From Lysobacteraceae bacterium NML93-0399 (GTDB lineage: Bacteria; Pseudomonadota; Gammaproteobacteria; Xanthomonadales; Xanthomonadaceae), in contig NTJI01000003.1 of the NCBI GenBank assembly GCA_002307375.1, forward strand, positions 124,001 through 188,000: a stretch of 64,000 nucleotides of DNA, written 5' to 3'. Shown one piece after another: positions 47,250 through 57,761 of this stretch (its first letter is position 1; each line of letters opens with the position of its first letter). The notes beneath the pieces were generated by a model that was given only the letters and a program-made list of their open reading frames with translations, was not told where the DNA came from and did no database searches. Made by a program: the position numbers and the translations under genes.

Positions 47250-48956
47250 TCAGCTCGCGGTCGCATCGTCATCGCGCGGCTTGTCACCGGGCCCGGCGAG
47301 ATAACGGTGGATCTGCGCGACCACCGCGGCGCCCTCGCCCACGGCCGCCGCAACGCGCTTGACCGAGCCGGCGCGCACGTCGCCGATCGCGAAAACGCCG
47401 GCGCGATCGGTCTGCAGCGATGTCGAGTCTCCGGGTCGCGTCCCGTCGAGCCCCGTGGTCACGAAGCCGGCGTGGTCGAGTGCCACGCAATCGCGCAGCC
47501 AGCCGGTGTTGGGGTCCGCGCCGATGAACAGGAACACGTGGCGCAGCGCGCAATGCCGGGTGCGGCCGGACCTGCGGTCACGACAGACCGCGCCGACCAG
47601 GCTGCCGCTCGAGTCACCTTCGAGTCCGACGAGTTCGGTGTGGCGATGCAGTTCCACGTTCGGCAGCGCGGCGATGCGATCGACCAGATAGCGCGACATC
47701 GAAGCTTCGAGCCCGTCGCCGCGCACGATCAGATGCAGGGTCCTGACCCGCGGCGCGAGGAACACCACGGCCTGGCCGGCCGAATTACCGCCACCGACCA
47801 GTGCGACGTCCTCGTCCTTGCACAGCCGCGCTTCCACCGGCGAGGCCCAGTAGGACACGCCGGCGCCTTCGAACTGCGCGAGATTGTCGATCTCCGGCCG
47901 CCGGTAGCGCGCGCCCGATGCGATGACGACGGTGCGTGCGCGCAGCACCTCGCCGGAGGCCAGATGCAGGTGATGGAGGTCCGGCGTGTCGGTGCCATTG
48001 CCGGTCTGCCCGCCACCGCAATCGAGTCGCGCGACCTCCAGCGGAATCGCCAGTTCGGCGCCGAACTTCAGGGCCTGGCTGTAGGCGCGTCCGGCCAGCG
48101 CCTGCCCGGAGATGCCCGTCGGAAAGCCGAGATAGTTTTCGATGCGCGCCGATGCGCCGGCCTGGCCACCGATCGCCCGCTGGTCGAGCACCAGCACCGA
48201 CAGACCTTCGGACGCGGCGTAGACCGCCGCAGCCAGACCGGCCGGTCCGGCGCCGACGATGGCGACATCGTGGACCGCGTCGGGATCGAGTTCGGGCGTC
48301 ATGCCCAGGCAGGCCGCGGCTTCGGCGTTGCCCGGCCGACGCAGCAGCCGGCCGTCGGGACAGATCATCAAGGGCAGATCGTCTGCCTGCAGTCCGAAAC
48401 GCTCGACGATCTCCCGCCCCTCTCCGCTCTGCGCATCGACCAGGGTGTTCGGGTATCCGTTGCGTGTCAGAAAGCCCTGCAGGCCCGTCAGATGTGCATC
48501 GTCGCTCAGGCCGACCAGCACCGAGCCAGAAGCGTCGCCCTCGATCAGGCCCACGCGCCGCAGGATCAGCGCCCGCATCACCAGCTCGCCCAGTTCCGCC
48601 GCGCCCACCACCAACGCGCGCAGGTGCGCGGCGTCGATCGGCACCGCCGTGCAGCCGTCGGCGGCCGCGCGCCCGGCCGCCAGCGAGGCGCGTCCGGCAA
48701 GTTGGCTGACCTCGCCGGTGAACTGGCCTGCGCCCTGCGTGGTGATCGGCTTCTCGTGCCCGAGGCCGTCGCGACGCACGACCTCGATCGCGCCTTCGAG
48801 CACCAGCCACACCGGTGCGTCGCAGTCGCCGACGTCGAACAGCACCTCGCCGGCGTCGCAGGTCCTGGGCGGTCCGCTGGCGAAGCGGCGCGCAGTCGCC
48901 ACCTGGGCGGTGTCGAGCACCGGGAACATCTGGTGGTGGCGGTCGTCGAGAGCCAT
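47250..48956 (-). CDS. cNMP-binding-domain flavoprotein (thioredoxin-reductase-like, no CxxC)
   Basis: A 568-residue three-part protein. Residues about 15-135 are a cyclic-nucleotide-binding-like domain (GEVLFDVGDCDAPVWLVLEG). Residues about 145-220 look like a small thioredoxin/glutaredoxin-type linker domain. From about 229 there is a thioredoxin-reductase-like domain with VAIVGAGPAGLAAAVYAASEG, LVGGGNSAGQAVVFLA and FLFIGADPNTGWLRD. The redox CxxC of thioredoxin reductase is replaced by SYWASP (369-373), so disulfide reduction by the usual route is unlikely. Similar fused proteins are annotated as FAD-dependent oxidoreductases; the substrate is unknown. Confidence 0.87.
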   Translation of the reverse strand: MALDDRHHQMFPVLDTAQVATARRFASGPPRTCDAGEVLFDVGDCDAPVWLVLEGAIEVVRRDGLGHEKPITTQGAGQFTGEVSQLAGRASLAAGRAAADGCTAVPIDAAHLRALVVGAAELGELVMRALILRRVGLIEGDASGSVLVGLSDDAHLTGLQGFLTRNGYPNTLVDAQSGEGREIVERFGLQADDLPLMICPDGRLLRRPGNAEAAACLGMTPELDPDAVHDVAIVGAGPAGLAAAVYAASEGLSVLVLDQRAIGGQAGASARIENYLGFPTGISGQALAGRAYSQALKFGAELAIPLEVARLDCGGGQTGNGTDTPDLHHLHLASGEVLRARTVVIASGARYRRPEIDNLAQFEGAGVSYWASPVEARLCKDEDVALVGGGNSAGQAVVFLAPRVRTLHLIVRGDGLEASMSRYLVDRIAALPNVELHRHTELVGLEGDSSGSLVGAVCRDRRSGRTRHCALRHVFLFIGADPNTGWLRDCVALDHAGFVTTGLDGTRPGDSTSLQTDRAGVFAIGDVRAGSVKRVAAAVGEGAAVVAQIHRYLAGPGDKPRDDDATAS

Positions 48957-49051
48957 CGGGTGGGATCCGGCGGAAAGTCCACATCTTGCACGGCACCTGT
49001 CGACGCGGCGGCGTAGGCGCCGGCTTGCCGGTGCCGGCAGCGCCACGCCGA

Positions 49052-49966
49052 TCAGCGCACCCGTGGCGCGTGCGTTTCCAGCAGTTCGACGATCCAGTCG
49101 ATGAACACGCGCAGCTTGGCGCTGACATGGCGGTTGGGTGGAAACGCGATCGACATCGGCATCGTCTCGAGCGTCCAGTCCTCGAACAGCGGCACCAGTT
49201 CGCCGGCCGCGACGTGCGAGCGCGACATGTAGTCCGGCAACCACAGCACGCCCAGGCCCGCCAGTCCTGCGGCGAGATAGGCGTTGCCGTCGTCGAGCGC
49301 GACCACGTAGCGCCCCTGCACCTCCAGCCGCTCGTCCCCGCGCTGCATCGCATAGGGCAAGGGCTTGCCGGTGCGCGCCCACAGGTAACCGACGATGCGG
49401 TGCCGCGTGTCCTCCAGCTCGCGCGGATGCGCCGGCCTGCCCATGCGTTCGAGATATGCAGGCGACGCGTGCACGCCCAGGCGCAGATCGCCGACATGTC
49501 GGGCGACCAGCGACTGGTCGGTGATCGTGCCGCCACGCACGACGCAGTCGACGTTCTCGCCCAGCAGATCGACGCGACGGTCGCTGACGCCCAGGTCGAG
49601 CTGGATCTCCGGATAGCGGCTGTGGAAATCCGGCAGCGCCGGTACCAGCAGCATCCGCGCGAAGGGGCTGGGCACATCCACGCGCAACCGCCCGCGCGGC
49701 GCCCGGGCCGCGCTCGACAGGCTGGTCTCCGCATCGTCGATGTCGGCCAGCAAGCGCACCACGCGCTCGTAATAGGCGGCGCCGTCGGCGGTCAGATGCA
49801 CACGCCGCGTCGTGCGGTTGAGCAGCTTGACCCGCAGCCGCGCCTCGAGCTGCTGGACAAGCTGGGTGACCGTGGCACGACTCATGTGCAGCGTGTCGGC
49901 GGCTCTGGTGAAACTGCCAGCCTCCACCACGCGGGCAAAGGCCTGCATCGCATCGAAACGGTCCAT
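49052..49966 (-). CDS. LysR-family transcriptional regulator
   Basis: A 304-residue regulator with the N-terminal winged helix-turn-helix MDRFDAMQAFARVVEAGSFT...SRATVTQLVQQLEARL, and a substrate-binding domain starting PRGRLRVDVPSPFARM. This resembles the large AaeR/DmlR-type subgroup. It is divergent from a RidA-family gene 136 bp away, which is its likely target. Confidence 0.92.
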   Translation of the reverse strand: MDRFDAMQAFARVVEAGSFTRAADTLHMSRATVTQLVQQLEARLRVKLLNRTTRRVHLTADGAAYYERVVRLLADIDDAETSLSSAARAPRGRLRVDVPSPFARMLLVPALPDFHSRYPEIQLDLGVSDRRVDLLGENVDCVVRGGTITDQSLVARHVGDLRLGVHASPAYLERMGRPAHPRELEDTRHRIVGYLWARTGKPLPYAMQRGDERLEVQGRYVVALDDGNAYLAAGLAGLGVLWLPDYMSRSHVAAGELVPLFEDWTLETMPMSIAFPPNRHVSAKLRVFIDWIVELLETHAPRVR

Positions 49967-50102
49967 CGGTGGCCCGGCAGCTGGGATTGTTCGGATTCTA
50001 CGAACAGTGCTGGATGGATCTGCGTGTTTATCGCCCGGGCGGCGGCACGCAGACTCGCGTCATCGTCCAACAGCGGTCGGCACGACCGGCAGGAGATCTC
50101 CC

Positions 50103-50504
50103 ATGAACACACGCGATGCCGTCTTTCCCGCGGGGCGCCATGCGCTCTACGCCAGACACCGCTATTCGCCGGCCATCCGCTCCGATGGTTTCCTGTTCGT
50201 CGCCGGCCAGGTGGGCAGCCGCGAGGACGGCTCGCCGGAGCCGGACTTCGAGCAGCAGGTGCGCCGCGCCTTCGAGAACCTCAATGCGGTACTCGCCGCG
50301 GCGGGCTGCAGCTTCGACGATGTCGTCGACGTGACGGTCTTCATGATCGACCCGGCCCAGCGCTTCGAACGTGCCTGGGCCGTCGTGCCGGAGTATTGGG
50401 GCGAGGCGCCATTTCCGACCGCGACGGTCGTGGGCGTGACCTGGTTGGCGGGCTTCGATTTCGAGATCAAGGTGATCGCGAAGCTTCCCGGCAGCGCGGT
50501 CTGA
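50103..50504 (+). CDS. RidA family protein
   Basis: A 133-residue Rid-superfamily (YjgF/YER057c/UK114) protein; RidA members deaminate reactive enamine/imine intermediates. Visible segments are SDGFLFVAGQVGSREDGSPE, AFENLNAVLAAAGCSFDDVV and FPTATVVGVTWLA. The Arg used by RidA to bind carboxylates is not in its canonical place (VTWLAGFDFEIKV), so it may be another Rid subgroup. AGGAGA precedes the ATG. It is divergent from a LysR gene. Confidence 0.9.
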   Translation: MNTRDAVFPAGRHALYARHRYSPAIRSDGFLFVAGQVGSREDGSPEPDFEQQVRRAFENLNAVLAAAGCSFDDVVDVTVFMIDPAQRFERAWAVVPEYWGEAPFPTATVVGVTWLAGFDFEIKVIAKLPGSAV

Positions 50505-50520
50505 TTTCACGGAGCCGACA

Positions 50521-50549
50521 GCAGACAGGGCCCAATGGGCCCTGTCTGC
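50521..50549. terminator. Bidirectional terminator-like hairpin
   Basis: A perfect 13-bp stem, GCAGACAGGGCCC / GGGCCCTGTCTGC with an AAT loop, lies between the convergent RidA and sorbosone-dehydrogenase-like genes. No T-run is seen on either side. Confidence 0.7.
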
Positions 50550-50570
50550 GTGATCGCGCCTCGAAGCGGC

Positions 50571-51989
50571 TCAGCCGGCCGGTGGCGTTGCGCCGGTGGC
50601 TGGTGCCTGCGCCGGCGTGGCGTCAGGGCGCTCGGGCGCCGCAGGCGGCGCGCCGGCTCCGGCCTGCGTGCCGCCAGTCGGCGTGATACGCCAGATCGTG
50701 TTGGCCAGATCGTCGGCCACCAGCAGTGCACCACGTGGGTCGACCGTCACGCCGACCGGACGCCCGCGCGCCTTGCCGTCATCGCCCAGAAAGCCGGTGG
50801 CGAAATCGATCGACTCGCCCGACGGCCGCCCGTCGCGGAACGGCACGAACGACACCTTGTAGCCCGACGGCGGATTGCGGTTCCAACTACCGTGCTCGCC
50901 GACGAATACGCCATTGGCGAATTGCGCGCCCATGACCGGACTGGAGAACGCCAGGCCGAGCGCTGCGACATGCGAGCCGAGGGCGAAGTCCGGGGTGAGC
51001 GCACGCGACACCAGCTCGGGCTTCTGCGGGCGCACGCGGTCATCGACGTGTTGACCCCAGTAGCTGTAGGGCCAGCCATAGAAGCCGCCCGGACGCACGC
51101 TGGTCAGATAGTCGGGCACGAGCTCGTCACCGATCTCGTCGCGCTCGTTGACCACCGCCCACAGCTGGTCCATGCCCGGCTGCATCGCAAGCGCGGTCGG
51201 ATTGCGCAGGCCGGTGGCGAAGACGCGGTGGAAACCGGTCTGCGCATCCACCTGCCAGACCATCGCGCGGTTCTCCTCGACCGCCAGGCCGCGCTCGGTG
51301 ATGTTGCTGTCCGAGCCGATGCCGACGAACAGGTAGCGCCCGTCCGCACTGATGGTCAGGGCCTTGGTCCAGTGGTGGTTGATGGCGGCCGGCAGCCTGG
51401 TGATCTCCTGCGGCGCGCCCGACGCATTGACCGCACCTTCGGTGTAGTCGAAGCGCAGCAGCGCATCCTGCGTCGCCACGTAGATCGAATTGTTGCCGTA
51501 GGCCAGGCCATAGGGGGCGTCGAGGTTGTCGGCGAACACCGAGCGGCCTTCGTAGACGCCGTCGCCATCGGCGTCGCGCAGCAGGGTCAGGCGGTCGCCG
51601 CTTTCGACCTGGGTATTGCCCCGGGCCTTGATGACGCCGGCGATGATGTCCTTGGGCGTGAGCTTGGGCGCGCGACCGCCGCGGCCTTCGGCCACCAGGA
51701 TGTCGCCGTTGGGCAGCACCAGCATCTGCCGGGGAATGAGCAGGTTGTCGGCGATCGCTGCGACCTCGTAGCCCTCGGGCACGGTCGGCAGTTCGTCGCC
51801 CCATGCCGTCGGCGTGGACACCTTCAGGGTCGGGAACAGGCCGCGCTGCGGCTTGGGCAGATCCGGCGACGGACCGACGTAGGTTTCGTCCGGCGTGCCG
51901 CTGCAGGCCGCGAGTGCGATCGCAAGAGCGGGCACCAGAGCGCGCGTCAGCAACGCGGGCGTGGAGCGTTTCGTGTTGGACGTCTTCAT
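50571..51989 (-). CDS. PQQ-dependent sugar (sorbosone) dehydrogenase-like lipoprotein
   Basis: A 472-residue exported beta-propeller protein. It has a lipoprotein signal ending IALAACSG and the six-bladed soluble glucose/sorbosone dehydrogenase fold. Segments include LLIPRQMLVLPNGDILVAEG, ADGRYLFVGIGSDSNITERG, FATGLRNPTALAMQPG and VFVGEHGSWNRNPPSGYKV. It probably oxidises an aldose or sorbosone in the periplasm; PQQ use is inferred from the family. A Pro/Ala-rich tail follows. It overlaps the upstream DUF2231 gene by four bases, so both are likely co-expressed. Confidence 0.88.
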   Translation of the reverse strand: MKTSNTKRSTPALLTRALVPALAIALAACSGTPDETYVGPSPDLPKPQRGLFPTLKVSTPTAWGDELPTVPEGYEVAAIADNLLIPRQMLVLPNGDILVAEGRGGRAPKLTPKDIIAGVIKARGNTQVESGDRLTLLRDADGDGVYEGRSVFADNLDAPYGLAYGNNSIYVATQDALLRFDYTEGAVNASGAPQEITRLPAAINHHWTKALTISADGRYLFVGIGSDSNITERGLAVEENRAMVWQVDAQTGFHRVFATGLRNPTALAMQPGMDQLWAVVNERDEIGDELVPDYLTSVRPGGFYGWPYSYWGQHVDDRVRPQKPELVSRALTPDFALGSHVAALGLAFSSPVMGAQFANGVFVGEHGSWNRNPPSGYKVSFVPFRDGRPSGESIDFATGFLGDDGKARGRPVGVTVDPRGALLVADDLANTIWRITPTGGTQAGAGAPPAAPERPDATPAQAPATGATPPAG

Positions 51990-52426
51990 ACCAGCACCTC
52001 CCGGCGACGCAGGGTGCCGCCGAGCGCGAACCACAGCGTCGCGCCGATCGACACCACGCACAGCACCGACCACACCAGGGCCTGCGGCATCTTCTGCCAG
52101 GCGTCCATCGCGTGGATCAGCGAGTTGAGGAAGCCCAGCACGCAGGTCAACGCCAGCAGGCCGACGTAGATGAAACGCGTGCGGGTGCGTGCGGTCGGTG
52201 TGACCAGCGACACCAGTGCCCAGACCAGGCCGATCACCGCGAACACCATCGCGCCGACCAGCAGCCAGGAGGCGAAGTTGGTCCACTGGATCTCATAGGT
52301 CCGCGAATAGGCGATGTCGGCGAGCAGGGCGCCGAGGAACAGGGGAAATGCGCTGGTGACCAGCAACATGTGCACGGGATGCAGCGGCCGGTGCGGCTGC
52401 GTCGCGACGACAGGCGGTGTATGCAT
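51986..52426 (-). CDS. DUF2231 membrane protein
   Basis: A 146-residue inner-membrane protein with four predicted helices. The start MHTPPVVATQPHRPLHPVHM is followed by HMLLVTSAFPLFLGALLADI, typical of DUF2231 (Leu-Pro-Phe-rich first helix). Such proteins often accompany sorbosone dehydrogenase-like genes and may supply electron transfer or anchoring, but no function is proved. The start is the last ATG before the conserved part. Confidence 0.85.
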   Translation of the reverse strand: MHTPPVVATQPHRPLHPVHMLLVTSAFPLFLGALLADIAYSRTYEIQWTNFASWLLVGAMVFAVIGLVWALVSLVTPTARTRTRFIYVGLLALTCVLGFLNSLIHAMDAWQKMPQALVWSVLCVVSIGATLWFALGGTLRRREVLV

Positions 52427-52769
52427 GGGAACTCTCGTGATCGGCGGGCAGCACCACGTGGCGTGTCGCACGCGATGCGGCGGCAACAGTCGTACATCGG
52501 GCCGCAAGAGCCGGTGAATACGACGCGCGTGTCGCGCGAGTTACGCGGTCTTCGTGCCGCACAGCCGCGTGGCTCTCCGATCGCGGGATTGCCATCGCAG
52601 CTGCGCACGCCGGACAACCGCGGGCACTCACGTGCGCCTGACGATCCGCGGCGCAGCTTCGATGACGTACCGATCCGACAGTCCCGCCCGTCCTGTCCAC
52701 GCCACGCGCAGCGCGACGTGCACCTCACGTGCCGCCCGCTGTCCGACGGCCCAGACCGGAGCGCCGCGC
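52427..52769. other. Gene-free divergent region
   Basis: About 340 bp between the DUF2231 and GH1-type genes. Only overlapping out-of-frame ORFs are seen; no repeat, hairpin or recognisable promoter stands out. Confidence 0.4.
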
Positions 52770-54719
52770 ATGCGTTGGATTGCTGGATTCGAGGGCGCCG
52801 ACCACGTCAACGGACGCAACGTCGCCCTGTCGATGCCGCATGACAGCGGCCATCTGGCCCGGCTCGACCTCGATTACGCACGCGTGCGTCGGCTGGGTTT
52901 CACCGAAGTGCGCGAAAGCGTGGGCTGGCGCGTCAGCGAACGCGATGGCGGATTCGACTTCCACACCCTGCACCTGCGCGCGCAGGCGGCCGCGCGCCAC
53001 GGGCTGCGCATCCGCTGGACGCTGATGCACTACGGCGTGCCGGCCGACCTGGACCTGCTCGATCCCGACACGTCGGCCTTCGTGATGCGCTTCATGCGCT
53101 TCTGCGCCGCAGCGGCGCGGGCGATTGCGTCATACCACAGCGATGCGCCGCGCATCTACACCCCGATCAACGAGATCTCGTTCCTGAGCTGGGGCGCGAG
53201 TTCCACCGGCCTGTTCCATCCGCACGTCGGCGACCGCCCCCACGAAGCCGCCGCCCTGAAACTGCGTCTGGTCGAGGCCGCACTGGCCGGCTGCGCGGCG
53301 ATCCGCGATGTCGACCCCGATGCCCGGATGATGTGGGTCGAGCCGTTGATCCACGTCACCGCGCCGCCCGATCGCCCCGACCTGTTCGCCGACGCTGCGC
53401 GCCACCACGCCGCGCAATTCGAAGTCGTCGACATGCTCACGGGCCGCACGCACCCGGCGCTCGGCGGCTCGAAGGCCTGCGTGGACCTGGTCGGACTCAA
53501 CTACTACCACGGCAACCAGTGGGACTTCGGCACGCCGTCGAGCCTGCCCTGGCACGAAGCGCACCCGCGGCGCCTGCCGCTGTCGCGGCTGCTGCGGCAG
53601 GTGCACGAACGCTACGGCCTGCCGCTGAGCATCAGCGAGACCAGTCACGTCGGCGAAGGCCGCGCGCCCTGGCTGACCGACGTCTCGCGGCAGGTCCGGC
53701 TGGCCCAGCACGACGGCGTCGAGGTCGAAAGTATCTGCCTCTACCCGGTCGTCGACCGCCCGGACTGGGACGACGGCAGCCACTGGCACCGCAGCGGGCT
53801 GTGGGACGTCGATCCGGCCGCCCCGCACCAGCCGCCCGTTCTCTGCCGCCCTTACGTCCGCGCTTATGCCCATGCCCGGCGCCTGTTCGCACGCCCCCTT
53901 CCTCTCGACTGCGGAGCTCCCCCGATGCGCCAGCTCCTCGTGCTTTCCCATCTTCGTTGGGACTTCGTCTACCAGCGGCCGCAGCATCTGCTCTCACGCC
54001 TGGCCGAACGCTGGGATGTGGTGTTCTTCGAAGAACCGGTCCTCGACAAGAGCCGGCCGGCGTGGCTGGAGGTGTCGCATCCGTGCAGCGGCGTCACGGT
54101 GCTGCGCCCGCACACCGACGTGGACGCGCCCGGCTTCGCCGACGCCCAGTTCCCGGTGCTCGACGAACTGCTTAAGACCTGGCTGGCCGCCCACGGCCAG
54201 GCGGATATGGGGGTGTGGCTGTACACGCCGATGGCGCTGCCGTTGATCCAGAAGCTCGATCCGACGCTCGTGATCTACGACTGCATGGACCAGCTGAGTG
54301 CGTTCAAGAACGCGCCCGACCGCCTGATCGACCGGGAAAAGACCTTGCTCGAGGTCGCCGACCTGGTGTTCACCGGCGGTCCCTCGCTGCAGGACGCCAA
54401 GGCGCGCATCAATCCGAGCGCGCATTGCTTCCCGAGCAGCGTGGACGCCGCGCACTTCGCGGCTGGTCGTCGCGACCGGCGCGCGCCCGATTCGACGGCG
54501 CCGGTGCGCATGGGGTTCTTCGGTGTCATCGACGAGCGCCTGGACCTGGAACTGCTCGAGACGCTGGCGCGGGCGCATCCCGACTGGCAGATCGAACTGG
54601 TCGGCCCGGTCGTCAAGATCGACCCGGCCAGCCTGCCGCGCGCCGACAGCTGCACTACCCCGGACAACGCAGCTATGCCGATCTGCCGGCGACGATCGCC
54701 CCCTGGGATGTCTGCCTGA
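52770..54719 (+). pseudogene. GH1-like domain fused to glycosyltransferase; 3' end lost by frameshift
   Basis: ATG 52770 has GGAG eight bases upstream. Residues about 1-380 resemble family 1 glycoside hydrolases, with the acid/base region YTPINEISFLSWGAS and the nucleophile region LPLSISETSHVGEG. From MRQLLVLSHLRWDFVYQRPQ (53924) a GT-B-type glycosyltransferase begins in the same frame (VIYDCMDQLSAFKNAP, VFTGGPSLQDAKA). The frame runs off homology at about 54648 and stops at 54719. Translation resumes in the +1 frame with RQLHYPGQRSYADLPA, so one base seems lost. The three-part protein (GH1, GT, UDP-galactopyranose-mutase-like) is therefore broken. Confidence 0.75.
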
Positions 54720-55519
54720 TGCCGTTCGCCCTGAATGCCTCGACCGCCTTCATCAGCCCGACCAAGACCCTGGAGTACATGGCTGCGCACAAACCTGTCG
54801 TCAGCACCGCCATCCGCGACGTGCAGCGGCTGTACGCGGCTGGCGTGTCGATCGGGCAGGACCACGCGCAGTTCATCGCCATGTGCGAGCACGCGCTGGA
54901 CGAGACCGATGAGGCCGCGCAGGCGCGTATCCGGACGCAGGACGCGCTGACCCGTGCGGTGTCCTGGGACGCGACGGTCGAGGAGATGACCGTGCTGATC
55001 CGTCAAGCGGCGTCGCGCGGACTCAATCCGCGCGCACGCGCCTACCTCGACGGCGGGCGTGTGGTGGCCCTGCCGGAGCCGCCGATCGAGTGCCTGATCC
55101 TGGGCGCCGGACGGACCGGGCTCTCGGCCGCCTACCACTGCGGCAAGGGCAGCGTGCTGGTGGAGCGCGAGGCCAGCGTGGGCGGCTGGTGCCGTTCGAT
55201 CGACGACCACGGATTCCGCTTCGATCACGCCGGGCACATCATGTTCTCCAACGACCCAGACGTGCTGGCGCTCTACGAGACACTGCTGGGCAACAATACC
55301 CGCGGCCTGATGCCCCCGCGTCTGCGCGAACTCTTCGCCCTGCCCTGGGACGCACGCGACGCACGCAACTGGACACGCTTCACGCGCCTGGCACCACGTG
55401 TGTATTGGGCCCTGCCGGCAGCGCTGCGTCACTGGCCCGCCCGATACTTTCTCGCCCAGCTGCGCAAGCGCTACGGATCCGAGCGCACGCCGGATTCCCA
55501 GACCAGGCGCGTCAGATGA
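54648..55519 (+). pseudogene. Out-of-frame remainder: glycosyltransferase C-terminus and truncated UDP-galactopyranose mutase-like domain
   Basis: In this frame the glycosyltransferase continues with WDVCLMPFALNASTAFISPT and KTLEYMAAHKPVVSTAIRDV. From about 55090 a FAD-binding UDP-galactopyranose-mutase-like domain starts (CLILGAGRTGLSAAYHCGKG, FDHAGHIMFSNDP). Only about 140 residues of a domain that is normally over 350 are left before a stop at 55519; no homologous continuation is seen in other frames up to the terminator. The frame shift and the truncation together suggest decay. Confidence 0.72.
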
Positions 55520-55613
55520 TGCACGTCAGCCGACAGCCTGCGCCCGGGCGCAGCGTTGGACGACGCCACTGCCGATATTCCGAACGAGACCGTGGCCTTC
55601 CCGCCCGCCCTAT

Positions 55614-55640
55614 AAAAAGCCCCGCTTTCGCGGGGCTTTT
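55614..55640. terminator. Bidirectional rho-independent terminator
   Basis: GCCCCGC / GCGGGGC with a four-base loop is flanked by A and T runs on both sides. It serves purA (minus) and the converging pseudogene. Confidence 0.9.
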
Positions 55641-55662
55641 CATGTCATCGACAACGCATCGG

Positions 55663-57135
<1,473 letters not shown>

Positions 57136-57235
57136 CCGGTGACGGGAGCCACCGGTTTGTGCAGCGTGTTCATGGGGCGGCGGTTGACGCAGGCGCATCG
57201 GCTAGCCCCCCGTCCGAGCCCCGCACAACACGCCA

Positions 57236-57570
57236 TGTAGGAGCGACCTCGGCCGCGATGGGCTTGACCGTGAACGCCCCATCGCGCGCAAGCGCGCTCC
57301 TACACGGAACACGACACGCTTTTTGTAGGAGGGACCTCGGTCGCGATGGGCTTGACAGTGAAAGCCCCATCGCGCGCGAGCGCGCTCCTACAGGGAACAC
57401 GACACGCTTTTTGTAGGAGCGCCCTCGGTCGCGACGGGCTTGACCGTGAAAGCCCCATCGCGCGCAAACGCGCTCCTACAGGGACACGACGCGCTTTTCT
57501 TGTAGGAGCGACCTTGGTCGCGATGGGCTTGACCGTGAACGCCCCATCGCGCGCAAGCGCGCTCCTACAG
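57236..57570. repeat. Tandem array of four REP/BIME units
   Basis: Four units begin at 57236, 57324, 57412 and 57501, a period of 88-89 bp. Each has a left arm TGTAGGAGCGACCTCGGTCG-like, a central GGGCTTGACCGTGAACGCCC-like part and a right arm GCGCGCAAGCGCGCTCCTAC. Units are joined by GGAACACGACACGCTTTTT-like spacers. The array fills most of the gap between DUF2065 and purA. Confidence 0.9.
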
Positions 57571-57575
57571 GGAGT

Positions 57576-57761
57576 TCAGCCGCGCACGAAATACAGGGCG
57601 ATCAGCCCGACCGCCAGCACAGCTGCGCCGATACGGCGCAGCGTGGTGGCCGGCATGGACAGCATCTGCTCGGCGTTGCGCTTCCAGAAACCCGGGGCGG
57701 CGAACAGGATCAGGCCTTCGAGTACGAACACCAGGCACAGCGCCGCCCACAGGTCGGACAT
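57576..57761 (-). CDS. yjeT: DUF2065 family membrane protein (YjeT)
   Basis: A 61-residue inner-membrane protein with two helices. It starts MSDLWAALCLVFVLEGLILF and has GFWKRNAEQMLSMPATTLRR between helices, matching DUF2065/YjeT encoded beside hflC in many proteobacteria. Function is unknown. Its start shares one base with the hflC stop, and its stop lies 6 bp from the REP array. Confidence 0.9.
   Translation of the reverse strand: MSDLWAALCLVFVLEGLILFAAPGFWKRNAEQMLSMPATTLRRIGAAVLAVGLIALYFVRG

Noticed and set aside
57236..57570. Regularly spaced repeats resembling a CRISPR array
   Set aside because: The spacers are themselves near-identical and each unit is an inverted REP pair; no cas genes are present.
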